A DNA stretch of 64,000 nt from Phlebiopsis flavidoalba (GCA_035772785.1 JAOCPU010000012.1:124001-188000); one strand, 5' to 3'; positions 25,424 to 37,852 are shown, counted from the first letter of the stretch. Numbers and translations are program-made. Notes: generated by a model not told the origin, from the sequence alone.

Positions 25424-27200
25424 CTATAACTCATCCTTGGCATGGCTCTCATGCCCGCGGAAGACCTCAGCCAGTTCTATGGAAATACATGCAAGGTTAG
25501 CGGAGACGATAGCGGCAGAAAATCAACACTGACTTTTCTTCGCAGTGTCCTGCGAAAGCTTTTGCGGCAGGACTACGTTGTACTCGACCATAGAGATCGC
25601 CATATCCCGTCGATTCGTAAATCGGCATACCCTCACCAACGATAGTCTGAATGAAAGCCTGAACACGGGGTGAGAAATTTGTACAAGGACAGGCTAGGGA
25701 GCACACACCTGGCTGAGTGACGCCATTTCCTTCTTCAGGTTTACAGTGTGGCCGTCCAGATGTGTGTGAGGTTTCTCTCGAAGCCGAGAAAGAGCCTAAA
25801 AGGCGTTCAGCAATTGACCGAGACCCGACTTGAGACCAAACATACCTCGTCAACACCGATGGTTTCCTTCCAGTAACAGTACAGCCCCGTGCTCCTTCCT
25901 CCTCCAGCTGCCTTTCTCCTGCCCTGCTCTTGACCCGCAAGACGATATCACCGGCCTCCGCCAGTCTGGACTTTCGTCCGCCTCGCCCTCGAACACGACC
26001 TCCTGGCCTTCAGGCATACCTCTCGGGATCTCGAGAGTATAGTGCTGAGTGTGGTCGACGACCTTCTGCGCCCTGACAGTGTGGACCGACGTTCTTGTGA
26101 TGATACGGCCACGCCCACCACACTCGTTGCAGCCGACCTGCGGCCTGCGAGAACATGCCGGGGAAGATCTGCTGCCGGACGATCTTAACACCTGCGCCAC
26201 CGCATCCGGGGCAAGTGTGAATGTGTCGTCCGATGAGGCCGCACCACCCGAGCCGCGACAGTGGTCGCAAAGAATCTTCTTCTTGACCATGAACTAGGTA
26301 ATAAACGCTTTGAGTATTGGATCGCACAATGAATGCGTCGCCACATACGGTCACGACGATGTTATGTCCAAGTGTACCTTTGCGGGCAGAAGTATTTCAG
26401 TGTTATCGGACATTTCAGGATGCTATAGAACTTACATATCCGCCAAGTAAATTGACCATGCCATTTCCGAAACTGAAGTGGGGCCACGACGTGCCTGAGC
26501 ACCAGGATCTGAAGGAGCACAGAGGTGAATCAGCTGGTAAAGCGCGTCAATGACACAAGACTTACGTCCACCGCCGAAAGAAGTTTTTTTGGAACATGTC
26601 AAAGGGGTTAGCAAAAAGGCTGCTGACCCACCTTCGTGCGCTTTCAATCCTTCCTGAACGAGAGTTAGCTTCTCATAGACTTAACACAGCGTGCAGGCGC
26701 GTACTTCACCATGACGGTCATATATTTGGCGTTTCTAGATTCAGAGTAAGCCTGAATAACTTCTTCATAGTGTAAAACTACTCACCGTGGAGTCGGACAG
26801 GACCTATAAGCTGGAACGGATGAGACAAAAGCTCCAGTAATGAGGTGGTGGGTAACATACCGTGAGCGATCTCGACGAATTTCTCCTCAGCCCCCTCTTG
26901 CTTATTCTTGTCAGGGTGGTACCTGTGTTTGAGTCAGGTCGTGATTGTGACATGCATCTTAAAGCACAGCAAACGCACTTCTTGCTAAGCCTCTTGTATG
27001 CAGCTCGTATGTCCTTGTCCGAGGCGGAGCGGTGGTACCCACTAAAGAGAGTAGATGCTCGTTAGTGAAGGACTGCATAGAACGGCATTGCGCGCGCCTT
27101 GAACTAACGCTCAAGGGTCTTGTACAAGTCCGCCGCATTTACGAGGACGGCCCAGAAGGAGGAGGGACGATAGCAGCAGCATTGTGAGTGGTTTGCCATG
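25424..27200 (-). CDS. SCJ1: ER-luminal J-protein Scj1-like, with C-terminal KDEL
   Basis: Type I DnaJ co-chaperone that stimulates Kar2/BiP in the ER lumen. The J domain opens with VNAADLYKTLE, then YHPDKNKQEGAEEKF with the essential HPD, and RHGEEGLKAHEG-like sequence. The Cys-rich zinc region shows CDHCRGSG, CPGCGGAG and CNECGGRG; the fourth unit reads PHCQGA with its first Cys lost to a frame break. Substrate-binding domains follow: HYTLEIPRGMPEGQEVVFEG, then LDGHTVNLKKEGVTQPG and IIVGEGMPIYESTGYGDLYV. After LSQDTAKK an intron leads to the last exon, LAEVFRGHESHAKDEL and TAG. The ER retrieval signal fits Scj1 rather than cytosolic Ydj1. The ATG at 27200 is in frame with the J domain; an ATG at 27182 gives a better hydrophobic leader (MLLLSSLLLL) but needs a frame change. 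Confidence 0.93.
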
Positions 27201-27576
27201 CTTCGTCGACCGCGCCTGGGTTACCGGAAATGAGTTTTGAAGTAGGGTTTAGGCCTCTGAAGGGCTATACCAGTCTTATTGTAGAGTACGATGAGGTGGT
27301 ATATGTATACGTAGGAAAGGGTATGTGAACGTCTCAGAACGCGGTACGAGCACGAAATGTGACTTTCCAAAATGGGCAAGCCACGTAGCTGAATAGCCAC
27401 GTGGGGTGCGCGTTTGCGGAATTACGGCGCCACAAGCGCGCGGGCGGGAGATGCACCGGCGCTCTCGCAGCGGCAGGGTCTTGCTCTCGCATGTCACACT
27501 CTTCTAGAGATGCTACTACCGCGGACTGGCGTACGTCTAAAGCTCGCCAAGCAAGCAGCACGGCGCACAATCCCCT
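27201..27576. other. Divergent promoter region, SCJ1 / 27577 gene
   Basis: About 375 bases between two outward-facing starts. GC-rich, with antisense open frames (27334-27609 minus) that are shadows. No stress-response element was confidently read. Confidence 0.4.
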
Positions 27577-29253
27577 TTGCTGAGGCACGCTTTGTCTCGT
27601 ATTCTTCAAAAGTCAGAGGTCAAGCTTGCCTCCTCCAACGCGCCGCAAACCCGCTCACATGCCCACTTTGCAGCACTCCCCTTCGTCCTCAGTCCCGAAG
27701 ATGCGAAACGGAGAGTCAGCTTTATAGCCTCCCGCTCTGCTTCTGCATTTCTGTCTGCTGGCCAGGTCTTTCGCTCCTTTCTCGGCTCGTTTGGCCTCAG
27801 TGGTGGAGAAGTGGTGCAGCCGAAGCGCGTTCAGGCTGTGTATCTCCCAGCATGGTTCATGGACGGTCTAGTGGGTGCGCGAACCCGGGGGGTGCAGTCA
27901 ACGCTGTTGTTAGACCAAGAACCGAGGCCTGAGTTCATGGCTATGCGGCTCGCTCGCACGTACGTTCAGTCTCACAGTATTGTGTCAACCCCCTCACGTT
28001 ACGCACGCTTAGGTATAATATGCCAGGTAAGAAGAGAGATTTGTAAGGTCAAACAGGCTTACTAAGAATAAATTACAGGCTTCTCCGTCGAGCCAATGTC
28101 TCGCATGGGATTCGCTGAACTCGCGAGCGATGACCTGCTGAATACAGCTGTGCCGTTCGAAGAAGGACCCCGATTAAGCAGACAGTACGGGCAAGACGTT
28201 GCATGTATAACCATACTCTGCAACACCATTCGCACTAGAGGACGCATCACGCAGTCTTCCTCCCGCACAAGGGGCCATCACCGAGAACTTTCAGGCTCGA
28301 ACCGAACACAGTCGCCATACCAGACCCCTTGCAAGTACGCTCCTGCGAAGTAACACGGATTCTATCTCATAGCGACTCCTATAGATGGCTGCATACCCAG
28401 TGCTGATACGGTGTACCTTCTGCAATATGAGGCATCTCCCTTCGGCCGACCAGAATACACGTTTACCATAGTGGCGGGAAGCAGCGCGCCGAAACGTACG
28501 CTATTGCCTCAGCCTTCTGCTAACCCGATGCTTACTGCTTCCAGGGCCACGTCTTCGCGGAAAACACGCTTCGCGACGATCCGAACAGCTCGCCAAAGAC
28601 CAGTTCGGCAACACGACCCTCTTCGACTCCCCGACGACCTGTCAGAGCCCGACTTCTTCCGCGTCATGCCCTACTTCGGCGAGGCAGCCTCCTTCGCCCG
28701 CCTCGAGCCCTTCCGCACGACCTTTTCGCTCCCAAACGAGCGTCGCAAGGAACTCCTCGGCTGGATCGACGACCCGCGTCGCGCGGCCGCGGCGCGATGC
28801 GGCGGTATGAGGCGCTGCAGCGGTCGCTGAAGCAGACTGTCGACATGGAGTATCCGCTCGTTAGAGACGTGGCGGAGTCGAACGCGTTCACGGAGTATAT
28901 GCATGCGGAAGAGCGCGTTTACCAGGCGTACAGCCTCATTGAGGTTCGTCTCTTCCAGTCCTTGCGCGGCCCGACATCTGACGCGAGAGTGTAGTGGGCC
29001 AAGCGGCAGCGGAGCACTGGGGCCAACGTGAAAGTAGAGATTTCCTTCGGCTGGAAGGGAATGGAATCTCCCTTCCTTGGTGGCGGCTCAGGAAGCATGG
29101 AAAAGGTCCTGGAGTACCTGGGGCAGGCACTCGAGCGGGAACCAAAAGGCCCGCGATCAGCTGAAGCCAGATTGGAGGAAGCAGTGGGACTCTGAGCAGA
29201 CGGCAGAGTCGATAGCGAAGCAGCAGGAACGCTTTCCGTGGCGCGCTCCGTGA
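27577..29253 (+). CDS. Conserved uncharacterised protein, probably mitochondrial
   Basis: I do not recognise a named family, but the sequence has the look of a conserved Agaricomycete protein. The start MLRHALSRILQKSEVKL is basic and lacks acids in its first residues, as in mitochondrial presequences. It continues ALPFVLSPEDAKRRVSFIAS, then PKRVQAVYLPAWFMDG with a striking Tyr-Leu-Pro-Ala-Trp core. An intron leads to GFSVEPMSRMGFAELASDDL, NTAVPFEEGPRLSRQYGQDV and YLLQYEASPFGRPEYTF. The second half includes MRRYEALQRSLKQTVDMEYP and MHAEERVYQAYSLIE. The best ending is a Trp/Gln-rich segment, PDWRKQWDSEQTAESIAKQQ, then ERFPWRAP and TGA at 29251-29253; another frame stops at 29195. It shares a divergent promoter with SCJ1. 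Confidence 0.7.
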
Positions 29254-29582
29254 TAATCTTGTTTCACCTTACATTAGACGTGGTCTGCACGCTGCATTCC
29301 GGAATGCTGACAGAGCAGACCAGCTGCGTATAAGTAAAAGCACCTTCGGAGCTGGAACGGCGCTGAAACGTTGGATACCGCACCCTGACTGGCAATCTAT
29401 AGGGGACGATCCTGCTTGACCCTGACTGAATTGTGAGACACTGAACGACCTGAAACACTTGCGTTGCAATCGGGTGTGACACGGAGAGGAGACGTCATCT
29501 TCAAGATAGATAGGGTAGGATACATTAATGCGGTGAGATATAGGATGTACAATGTGGGAGGGTCCGGTCGCGGGTGGGTGTG
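29254..29582. other. Convergent 3' region
   Basis: About 330 bases between two facing stop codons. No gene signal; it should contain the 3' ends of both neighbours. Confidence 0.5.
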
Positions 29583-30254
29583 TTATGCACGGCGGTATAC
29601 CTGCGGAGCCGGTATGATGCCTATGAGACCCAATGACGAGAGCATAGAGACCGGAGCCTGTGGTGAGAAATTGAGCTACCAGAATATCGCGCAGAGTGCG
29701 GTAACGTACCTGCGAGCATGCCTTTGAAGTAGCCTAGGTTCGTTCCCAGCGCGTATGAGAGTAGACTCCATCCCGCCACAATGGACGCGGTTAATATCTG
29801 GAAAAAAATCATGATTTGAGCCTCAGCACGCCACGATGGCCTAGGAGAATACGCATACTGGAATAGCTGTCGACAACACGCCGGATTGTCGCCAATGACG
29901 GAACTAGACAAGATTTGGTTAGCATTGATCCCGATCAAGTAAGGCAGAGACATACGTCAGGCTTTTCGCCTTTGATCCAGGGTAGAAAAAGGATGTACAT
30001 GAAGATCACGAACGTGACCAGCCCCAGCACTAGAGCCAGGTTGGCTGTTGTCCTGCGCGCGGGTGATGAGCACGAGCAATCGCATTGGATGTCTGTGACA
30101 AGACCGACCATGCCCATGTACCACTCGCGGATCTACCCGTGACGATCCCCCAGAAGGCTTGGTGAGTGTTCAGGTAGAAGGTAACCAGCCCGCCAGGCAC
30201 AATGAATTTGAGTTGTCGGAGTGTATGCCGCGAGACCGAGACCAAGGCGGACAT
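29583..30254 (-). CDS. Small multi-pass membrane protein, uncharacterised
   Basis: No named family is recognised. The ATG at 30254 gives MSALVSVSRHTLRQLKFIVP, followed by GGLVTFYLNTHQAFWGIV. Next comes a basic segment and a strong membrane helix, LALVLGLVTFVIFMYILFLP, then WIKGEKPD. After an intron, a second helix reads ILTASIVAGWSLLSYALGT, then GYFKGMLA. The end is LYALVIG followed, after a one-base shift, by LIGIIPAPQVYRRA and TAA at 29583. That gives three or four membrane segments in roughly 170-200 residues. The gene faces away from the DUF6534 gene at 30827. Confidence 0.6.
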
Positions 30255-30826
30255 GACGGGTTACGCGGGGAGCACGCGTAGAGCTGAGACCTGTGTGAGA
30301 GATGCCGCGACTCGAAGCGAGTGTGCGGTGCCCAGCGCGCGCGGGAGAGCGACGAGAGGATGGTGGATGTCGTGGACAACGATGGTCGGACAGGCAGAAC
30401 GCGCGCACAAGAGCAATCACATGGAGCGCGGCGTGACGGAGCCGGCGGGTGACAGGCGTGTGACAGAAGAAAAATGCCGCTAATAATCGTGGGAATCATG
30501 GCTGGAAAAGGAGCCGCAGTTGCTGTGATTGGAAAGTGCCTGGGGTAGGACCGATTTCCCGTGAGCGTTCTCGTTCCGGGGGCGAGGCGCCGAGGTCCGG
30601 AAAAACGCGCGCTGTGCTTGGCTCGAGTGGGCGCGCTCGTAGGACGCCGCTCAGATAATTGAGACGCGTGGACCGAGCCCCATCAACAAAAAATGGTGGG
30701 AAACATAGATTTATGATATATTCTCAAATCATATCTTAAGCAGCTCCCGTCGTCCGTCCGGCCTTTCCCCCCCTCCTCTCCCTCGGCCAGTTCCTGTCAG
30801 TTTGCGGAGGCCACGCTGAGGAAGAT
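30255..30826. other. Divergent promoter region
   Basis: About 570 bases between the membrane-protein start (minus) and the DUF6534 start (plus). It contains a C/T-rich block (TTTCCCCCCCTCCTCTCCCT near 30763) typical of fungal core promoters. An antisense open frame at 30170-30499 is not supported. Confidence 0.5.
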
Positions 30827-33003
30827 ATGCCAGAGGGGAATGCGGTCATCACCCTCGCCCCCACGTTTGGTCAGTTCGCGTCGTTTCAATATGTCGCCGA
30901 TCTCACTAAACACAATTAATCATCCAGGCGCGACGCTAATTGGCTGCCTAGGCATGATGGGGTGAATGCACTCTCACATGCCTCTTTCCCCTAGTACGCT
31001 GACCCGACTCGACCAGGCTTTACGGAGTGACCTCTCTGCAGGCACGAGCGGTCATACTCGGCGGCGAGAGCAATATACTTACAATGAGCTTACAGACATT
31101 CTTTTACTTTACATTCTACCCGTCCGACGGTGCTTCCACGAAATCTCTGGTCAGTATCGTTTCGAGATGCCATCTGTCATCACTGACGATAACTACAGGT
31201 TTCCGTGATATGGTACGAACTATACCCCCTGCCGAGGCTCACGAGCTGATCATCTTACTCTTCGCGCCAAAAAAAAAAAAAAACGCCGCAGGGTTCTCGA
31301 CAGCCTGCACATCATCTTTGGTCAGCCTTTAGAGTCTATTCCTCCACGAGAAGCTGTTGACACGGTGTGCATTTAGTTTGCCATGCGATGTATTATTACT
31401 TGGTTAGATCCGAGCCCCCTCCGAACACCTTGCATCTTCTCACCGACGCCCCCCATCAGATTCTAAACTATGCAAACCCTTCTGCGCTCGAGACAGGCAC
31501 TTGGTAGGTCCATCCTGAGATTGAGTGTCTCGCATCCCTGAGTTATATCTTTGTAGGTCGTTATGGGTATGCGATCAGCTCGCTTATGGGCCAAATATTG
31601 CTGACCCGACTCGCGCCGATAGTGTTCCATAATCGTGAATGTGCGTCACCATGACTCCATCTGTCCGCCCCGATTGTCGTGCTGACTCGTGACCTAGTGT
31701 ATCATAGGATGCGTCGTTCAAGGGTACGTCGCACTCGCGCTCGACTGGCATCTCGGAGTATTAAAATATCACAGCTTCTTTGCAGCGAGGCTCTATACCG
31801 GTGCGCAACGACCCTCGTTTGTGCCCGTAAAGTACTCATTAAGGCACAGTCACCAATCGTGTGACTAGGCGGTGGCTAATACCGACTATAGTGCGTCATA
31901 GTCAATTAGTTGATGCTGTGTCTAATCGTTTGCGCAGGTAATACTGGTTATTTTACACTTAGGTATGTTTTCATACTGTCCCATACCGCAGGTTTGATTC
32001 ATATCAGTGGTCTAGCATTTGGCTTAGGTGAGTACGACGCCTGCATGTATTCGTATCCAAATTAACCTCAGTTCAGAGAGCGGTTATTTGGGGGACTTAT
32101 CCTCAAGACATTCGATGGCTTCAAATCAAAAAATAGTCCGTATATCATTGCTAGGACCCTATCTATCGTCTTAGCCATCATATCCTCTAGTGGTCTTCAG
32201 CACTACCGTTCGCGTTTGTTCGCCGTCGTCTCCGACATCATAATCGCCGTATCGCTGTGCGTGAGCCTCTGGAGGACCAAGTCCTATTTTATGACGTACG
32301 TCCGCGCCGTACTACCCACGCCATGATCTGCGACTCACCGCCACCCCCTTGCACAGGACAAATAACGTGGTCAACAGACTCATCATCTTCGCCATAAACC
32401 GCTCCCTATTGACTGCGTGAGTCCGCTCGCTCCTCGCTGCTGTGCCCCGAAACTCACGCAGGCACACTACGCAGGTCGATCGCCGTCCTCGAGATCGTAC
32501 TGGTACTTGCCCTCGCGTTACCCCCGCGTCCCCCGCCCGCACTAATGCCCGCGCGCCGATAGTTTGCCGTCTTCCCGAACGCACTGTGGTACCTCGGGCT
32601 CGACTTCGTCATCGGCAAGCTCTACGCCAACTCGCTGCTCGCGACGCTGAACACGCGGCATTCGGTCCGCGCGCGGGGCTCGACGGTCGTCGGGGACTAC
32701 GACCCTGAGCACACCCCCGCGGCGATCCGCTTCGGGCGCGGAGAAAACAACGCGGGGACCGTTGGTGCTGTCGACGGTTGTGCAGGTGTGTAGCTCAGAA
32801 GGCGGGTCGGTTCCGTCGCTTAATTGCGCACAGAGCATACGCGATGACTCGTCCGACATAGAACCGGTGCGCTAGTCCACCCACAATCCTCCGCTTGTAT
32901 ACACTGACCTCTTCGCGCAGAAATCATGGACACGAACTACGACGAACCACACATTACCTGTATACGTACCACGAAAACCTCATCTCAAACTCCACCCTTG
33001 TAG
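30827..33003 (+). CDS. DUF6534 seven-helix membrane protein
   Basis: Belongs to the large Agaricomycete family with a DUF6534 domain; function unknown. The ATG at 30827 gives MPEGNAVITLAPTFG, an intron, then ATLIGCLGMM, the usual first helix. Helix 2 includes LQTFFYFTFYPSD, and VLDSLHIIF near 31300 matches the family's LDTLH motif. The hallmark C-terminal part is clear: IIAVSLCVSLWRTKSYFMT, then NNVVNRLIIFAINRSLLTA, ALWYLGLDFVIGKLYANSLL and ATLNTRHSVRARG. The tail is hydrophilic (GDYDPEHTPAAIRFGRGENN). The last exon probably reads EIMDTNYDEPHITCIRTT and stops at 33001-33003; an earlier stop near 32872 is possible. Many small introns are present, and a 15-A run at 31269-31283 lies just before a CGCCGCAG acceptor. 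Confidence 0.85.
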
Positions 33004-33103
33004 CACTTATCCATCGACCAACATATATACTTATCACATATGTATCCGAACACACAACAATCGAGCTCTCTGTCCGTATTGCATTCACTGAACGTCAAGA
33101 ACA

Positions 33104-35850
33104 TTACGCGCCCATCGCGGCTTGCCCTTGGGCCTGAGCCTGAGCCGTCTGCCCAGTCGCCTTGCTCTTTCTCCGATGCTCCCGCATGCGCCGCTCCCAC
33201 TCCTCATCCCCGCCAGGCACGCCTCTCCCACCCAGCGGCCCGGCGGTCACATTCGACTCGAGCGCGAGGTTGAGCAGCTCGAGGATGTGACTGTTGATGG
33301 GGTCAATGCTCAGTGCCTAGACAGACGTTAGAGGTGCACGCTAGGTAGGGGTTTGTGCGTTCTCACTTTCGTGGTATTTGATGATCGCGCGCGTCGAGCT
33401 CGTGTAGAAGGTGGTGGACGATGCCCAGGAAACCGAGTGTCGCAGAGTTTCGAGGGTCGAGCTCGATGACTTTTTGATACGCTCCCTTCGCTTGCGAATA
33501 CCGCCTAGCATGCGCGTTGGGAACCGTTATTACTACACGAAGGGTGAATGACTTACTTGAGCTTCCGGTAGCATGTCCCAAGATTCACCCATGTTGTCGA
33601 CCACGCTGTTTCAGGACGTCTGGGTGATCTGCGCAAGCTCGATCGCCTGCAAGAACAGTTTTGCAGCTTCTTCATAGCTACAAAAACAAATCAGAGGGAT
33701 ATCTCGACCGGCTCATTGTCGTACGCACTGGCCATGATTGAACGCCATGACTCCTCGCTCGTTCGCGAGCAAAGGGTCGCCATCGCACATAGAATGCGCA
33801 GCATATAGTGCCTCATCCGCCAACGACGAGAGGTTAGACAAAATGATGTGCTCCATACCGACAAACATCAGAGGAAGATGTGACCTATGAGTGACTTTAG
33901 TGATTAAAGTATTTCACGCGAATTAGCGCACCCTGTAAACATTCGAGCACATGTGGAGTACGCGGTCACGGCGTGGTCATGTTCGCCCTCCAGCGCAAAT
34001 GTATGCGCGAATGCCACCCACGCCGGTGCAAATCGAGGGTCACATTAATGACGTTTTACTGCGATGACTATGAGCATTGTCTGATGAATGGTGTGTTTTT
34101 GAGTACTCACCTGAAATAAGTCCTTGCTTCTGACCACTTTTTGGCTGTCAGATACCACACGCCTACAGCATACCAGCTGATGGGATTTTCGGGTTCACGT
34201 TCTACAAGCTCGTGCGCCAGTATGAAGAGTTTTGAGTGGAGGTGAGACAAGTGATATAGACAGGCTATATGCAGAGGCATAGTCGGCGCATGCACCGAGA
34301 CAAGCCCCAATATTCTAATGATTTATTAAATATTGTGAATCTTGAAGGACCAACTAACGGCGCTTACCGTGAAGTGACTGCAAAGCAATCTGCCCATCTG
34401 AAGTGGGCGTACAGCGCATCAGCGAAGCTGAACAAACATCCGGATTGTCGCCTAGTCCGTAGTCTTGTACAAGTTTTCGCCGGGCAAGAGCGTGCTCGTC
34501 TGCATGCTTGTACTTGCGTAGGCGGGAGGTGTACATCATTCGTACAAAATCTGCATCCTGTACGGTGTCTGTTCCTTGTACGACGAGAGATTGTACGAAC
34601 TCCCATTCTGGACACACTAGTCAGAAAAGAGTGGATAGAATGGTATGAATTCTCGTACCCTCAATGGGTGTCATCATTTCGCCACTAATTAGCTGTTCGA
34701 ACGCTTCATAGCATTTCACATCCAACGCGAGAGCCTCCATGAAGCAGTTTTTAGCCTGGTCGCCTCGGTTAAGCTTGAGCATGAGAAGCCCTCGTAGGTG
34801 ACACATGGGAGGCTTCAATCTTTTCGTTGAGTAAGCTCATGACGCATATAACAAAGTAGATATTCGTACTTTGATTCCACCATCCATGTTCGGTACTGCA
34901 GGACCACTGGTCGCGGAACCGCGAAACGGGTTTGCCTCACCGAGCATCTCCATTGCTTCCGTCCACTTTCCCTGACGCACTTGACATTGAGCGGCGAGGT
35001 ACCTGCACGCCACGCTCATGTCAACTAGGCGAGAGACGCCCTCCTGGTTCTCTGGTGCTATATATTGATCATTTCCCCAGGGCCGACTGGCAGACGCGTC
35101 TGGCTAGGTACGTTGGGAATGTTCGTTGGGAATGTAGTCAGAATTTCCTTCTCTTTGCCTTTGTGATTGCTGTGACCAATTCATGCCGGTGGCAGCTGGA
35201 GGCGGATTTGGCGCAATAGCAGGAAATGGACGCGTGAGCAATCTTTCAGCACGCCCGTATTTGGTGCGTGTGGAGTAGTATGTTTGAGCGAGCCAGAACG
35301 CGTCATTTGGATCGTCTGCCAAAACTTTTGAGTACCAATGGACTCGAAACGGCAGTAAACGACACGTACTTGTCCAACTAACAATCTTGTCGCCCCAGAA
35401 TGCAGCCGTGGTCATACAAGTGTTGCATCAACGCGTCGTGACGCCCACAGGACGCATCCGATCAACCAGTTTACTCCATTTGATAATCAGCGTCCCCCTC
35501 ATCCTCGTCGTCCGTGTCCTGGGAACACGTTGGTATGGTCGTTGCGCCAGAGGATTGCCGCCCACTAAATCGAGGGCTTGGCGCGCGCGTCGCGGTATAC
35601 GCGGTGAGGACCGAAAGGGAGTAGCAGGTTAGTAGAATCGAGCGATTCGGGTCGAGAGCGTAGGGCCGGGAGGTTGACACGACGGCGCTTCGGTTAGCTT
35701 CGGTGAGCGAGTCGAGCACAGGAGGGACTGTGGTCCAAACGAAAAGGAGGAGCCAATGGAGTGTCGTGGCCGAGAGCTCGAGGGCGAGGGTAAGTTAGGA
35801 ATAGCGGGGATGGCAAAACTACTCCAGCATGAGGAGAGGGGGTTTCTGCC
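33104..35850 (-). CDS. CDC16: Anaphase-promoting complex subunit 6 (Cut9/Cdc16), TPR protein
   Basis: TPR scaffold subunit of the APC/C ubiquitin ligase that drives mitotic exit. The ATG at 35850 gives MAETPSPHAGVVLPSPLF and a poorly conserved N-terminus. The core starts with AAFWGDKIVSWT, then DPNDAFWLAQTYYSTRTKY and RAERLLTRPF, the Cut9/Cdc16 signature. It continues RYLAAQCQVRQGKWTEAMEM, CHLRGLLMLKLNRGDQAKNC, ALDVKCYEAFEQLISGEMM, LAHELVEREPENPISWYAVG and KKWSEARTYFR. A later repeat reads AYQKVIELDPRNSATLGFLG. The C-terminus reads EEWERRMREHRRKSKATG and a Gln/Ala-rich end before TAA at 33104. Introns split nearly every repeat. Convergent with the DUF6534 gene (about 100 bases apart) and divergent from NOP15. 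Confidence 0.9.
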
Positions 35851-36083
35851 ATGTTGGTAGCCGAGTTTTGGATAGAGGTCAAGCTGATGAATTACAACCG
35901 CGGTGCGTGTCAAGAGCAATAGACGCTAGATCAGACCTTTGTTTAATTCTAAAGCCTTTGCCAAACAAACGCGTCCAGATTTTGGATATGCCACGTGAGA
36001 GTGCGCGCTCACGAAATTTTGGATTCTCGCGTTCCGTCTGTTCTACTTTATTACCCTACTACACTCTCCTCCTTTCATCCAAA
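35851..36083. promoter_or_regulatory. Short divergent promoter, CDC16 / NOP15
   Basis: Only 233 bases separate the two outward-facing ATGs. The NOP15 side ends in a C/T-rich tract (CTCTCCTCCTTTCATCC) just before AAAATGG. Both genes probably share this region. Confidence 0.5.
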
Positions 36084-37457
36084 ATGGCCAAGACGGTCCA
36101 CCGAAAAGCCTGCTAAGGTGACGAAGCCCAAAAAAAGTTCGCAGCCTGCTAGCGTTGCGGAGTCGTCTGCAAAGGCGAGCGCGAAACCCACGAGCGCAAA
36201 GGCAGCAGCTGTGGACAAGCCGGCCAGCAAGGCGGCGGGCAAGCGGAAACTCAACGACGAAACTGTCAGCCCAGAGCCTTCCAAGAAGTCTAAGAAGGCT
36301 ACCGTGAAGTCGGACGAGGTGAAGCCGAGCGAGGAGGCCGTTCTGAAAGACGCAAAGCAGAAGGGGAAGGGCAAAAACAAGGTGGTGGGAACAGGAGGAC
36401 TCAACTGAGGCAAAGGTGCGCGCGGTATCCAAAAGCCAAGGATGGGAAGTCGAAAAAGGGAGCCTCAGCGAAAGTGAAGGTCAAGAGTCCCTCGCCTCTC
36501 ACGGAGTCCGATGCGGAGGACAAAGCGAACTCAGATGCCGAGGACAGCGGCGCCAGGGAGGAAGAGGAAGAGGAGGTCCAGATGTTCGGTTTCTCCACGG
36601 ATGAAGACGACTCTTCTGACGATGAAATGAACGACGAGCCTGATGCCCTTGACGTTGGTAAGTTGCCGACTATCGCCAAAGACGATGCCACCGTAAAGCG
36701 TAAACTGGAATTGGCGAAGAAAAAGCCGGTACGTGATATATTCAATTTGTAGTATATTGGCATTTTCTCATGCGATCCGACAGACTGCAGACCGAGGTGT
36801 TATTTACCTCGGACGTATACCACATGGTTTTTACGAAGACCAGATGAAGTCATACTTCACGCAGTTTTGGCGAAGTTACTTACTCGGTTACGACTTTCTC
36901 GCAACAAGAGGGTATGTCGTGGTTTTAACCGTTCTATATACGTATAGCTCACATGCTTTCAAGACCGGACAAGGAAAGTCAAAACACTACGCCTTCATCG
37001 AGTTCGATTCGTCTTCAGTGGCGCAGATAGTTGCCGACACGATGGACAACTACCTGCTCATGGGCCACATCCTGACATGCAAGGTCATTCCCAAAGACGA
37101 GGTCCATTCAAATCTTTGGGTGGGAGCAAACAAGAAATGGCGAGCGGTACCGCGTGATCGCGTCGCGCGGGTTCAGCACAACAAGGTACGCCACTTCGTC
37201 CATTCTTTGGCGACAATCTCACCTTTCTGACATGTTGCGTTGTAGTCACGCACTGCGGAGAACAAGAGAAGGCAGAAAAGCGGGTTGTTGAAACGACAAG
37301 CGCAGAAGAAGCGCAAGCTCGAACAGACTGGTATCAGCTACAACTTTGATGCTGTTGCATATGTATGTTTCCCCTAATCCATTTCCGCAGACCAAACCCC
37401 CCATTAACTGACTGTCATAAACCCCAGAAAAAGAAGCTCAGGTCTGCGGACTCATAG
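36084..37457 (+). CDS. NOP15: Nop15-like nucleolar RRM protein (ribosome biogenesis)
   Basis: Binds pre-rRNA in 60S subunit assembly. The ATG at 36084 gives MAKTVHRK, then a Lys/Ala/Ser-rich arm (AKVTKPKKSSQPASVAESSA, PASKAAGKRKLNDETVSPEP). A strongly acidic block follows (EEEEEEVQMFGFSTDEDDSS). The single RRM has RNP2 as GVIYLGRIPHGFYEDQMKSY, and RNP1 as KSKHYAFIEFDSSSVAQIV, then MDNYLLMGHILTCKVIP. The tail ENKRRQKSGLLKRQAQKKRK and GISYNFDAVAY is typical. It ends KKKKLRSADS and TAG at 37455-37457. Between FTQF and GKSKH the expected GEVTRLRLSRNK can be read only across two frames, pointing to an indel there. Four introns are likely. Confidence 0.9.
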
Positions 37458-37852
37458 ACTCATATTGCTCATTCATTTCTTGTGTTCATCTGTCACCTGT
37501 CTCGTTTTGTATCTGCACCCCCCACGACGTCATGGAAATTATGTCCAAACTGCACCCTATCTGACTTGTGGCATGATAGAAAGCATCACACTCAGCCACC
37601 CACTGCCGTCCAGACCGCCTGTCGTGAGGACGCTGCGCTGCCTTCGAGTCAATTGATGCAGCCCGAAAGGCCTTTGACATCTCTCGAACGCGACACAACG
37701 GTATGACGATCACGAAATTATCAATTCGAAGCAGATATACACAATAACGGATAATTCAAAAGTCATGGTTCTTCAGTTACGTCGTAACCCCGCATCCTTA
37801 ACTCCTGCGCAGCCACTCCGTCGCTGGCGAAAGTCCTTGAGAATAAGGTCAC
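37458..37852. other. Convergent 3' region, NOP15 / hydrophobin 1
   Basis: About 395 bases between two facing stops. No protein signal was found. Small overlapping open frames at 37465-37713 are not believed. Confidence 0.5.

Noticed and set aside
31269..31283. 15-base A run as evidence of a retrotransposed tail
   Set aside because: It sits within an intron of the DUF6534 gene just before the acceptor, and no retroelement sequence or target duplication adjoins it.
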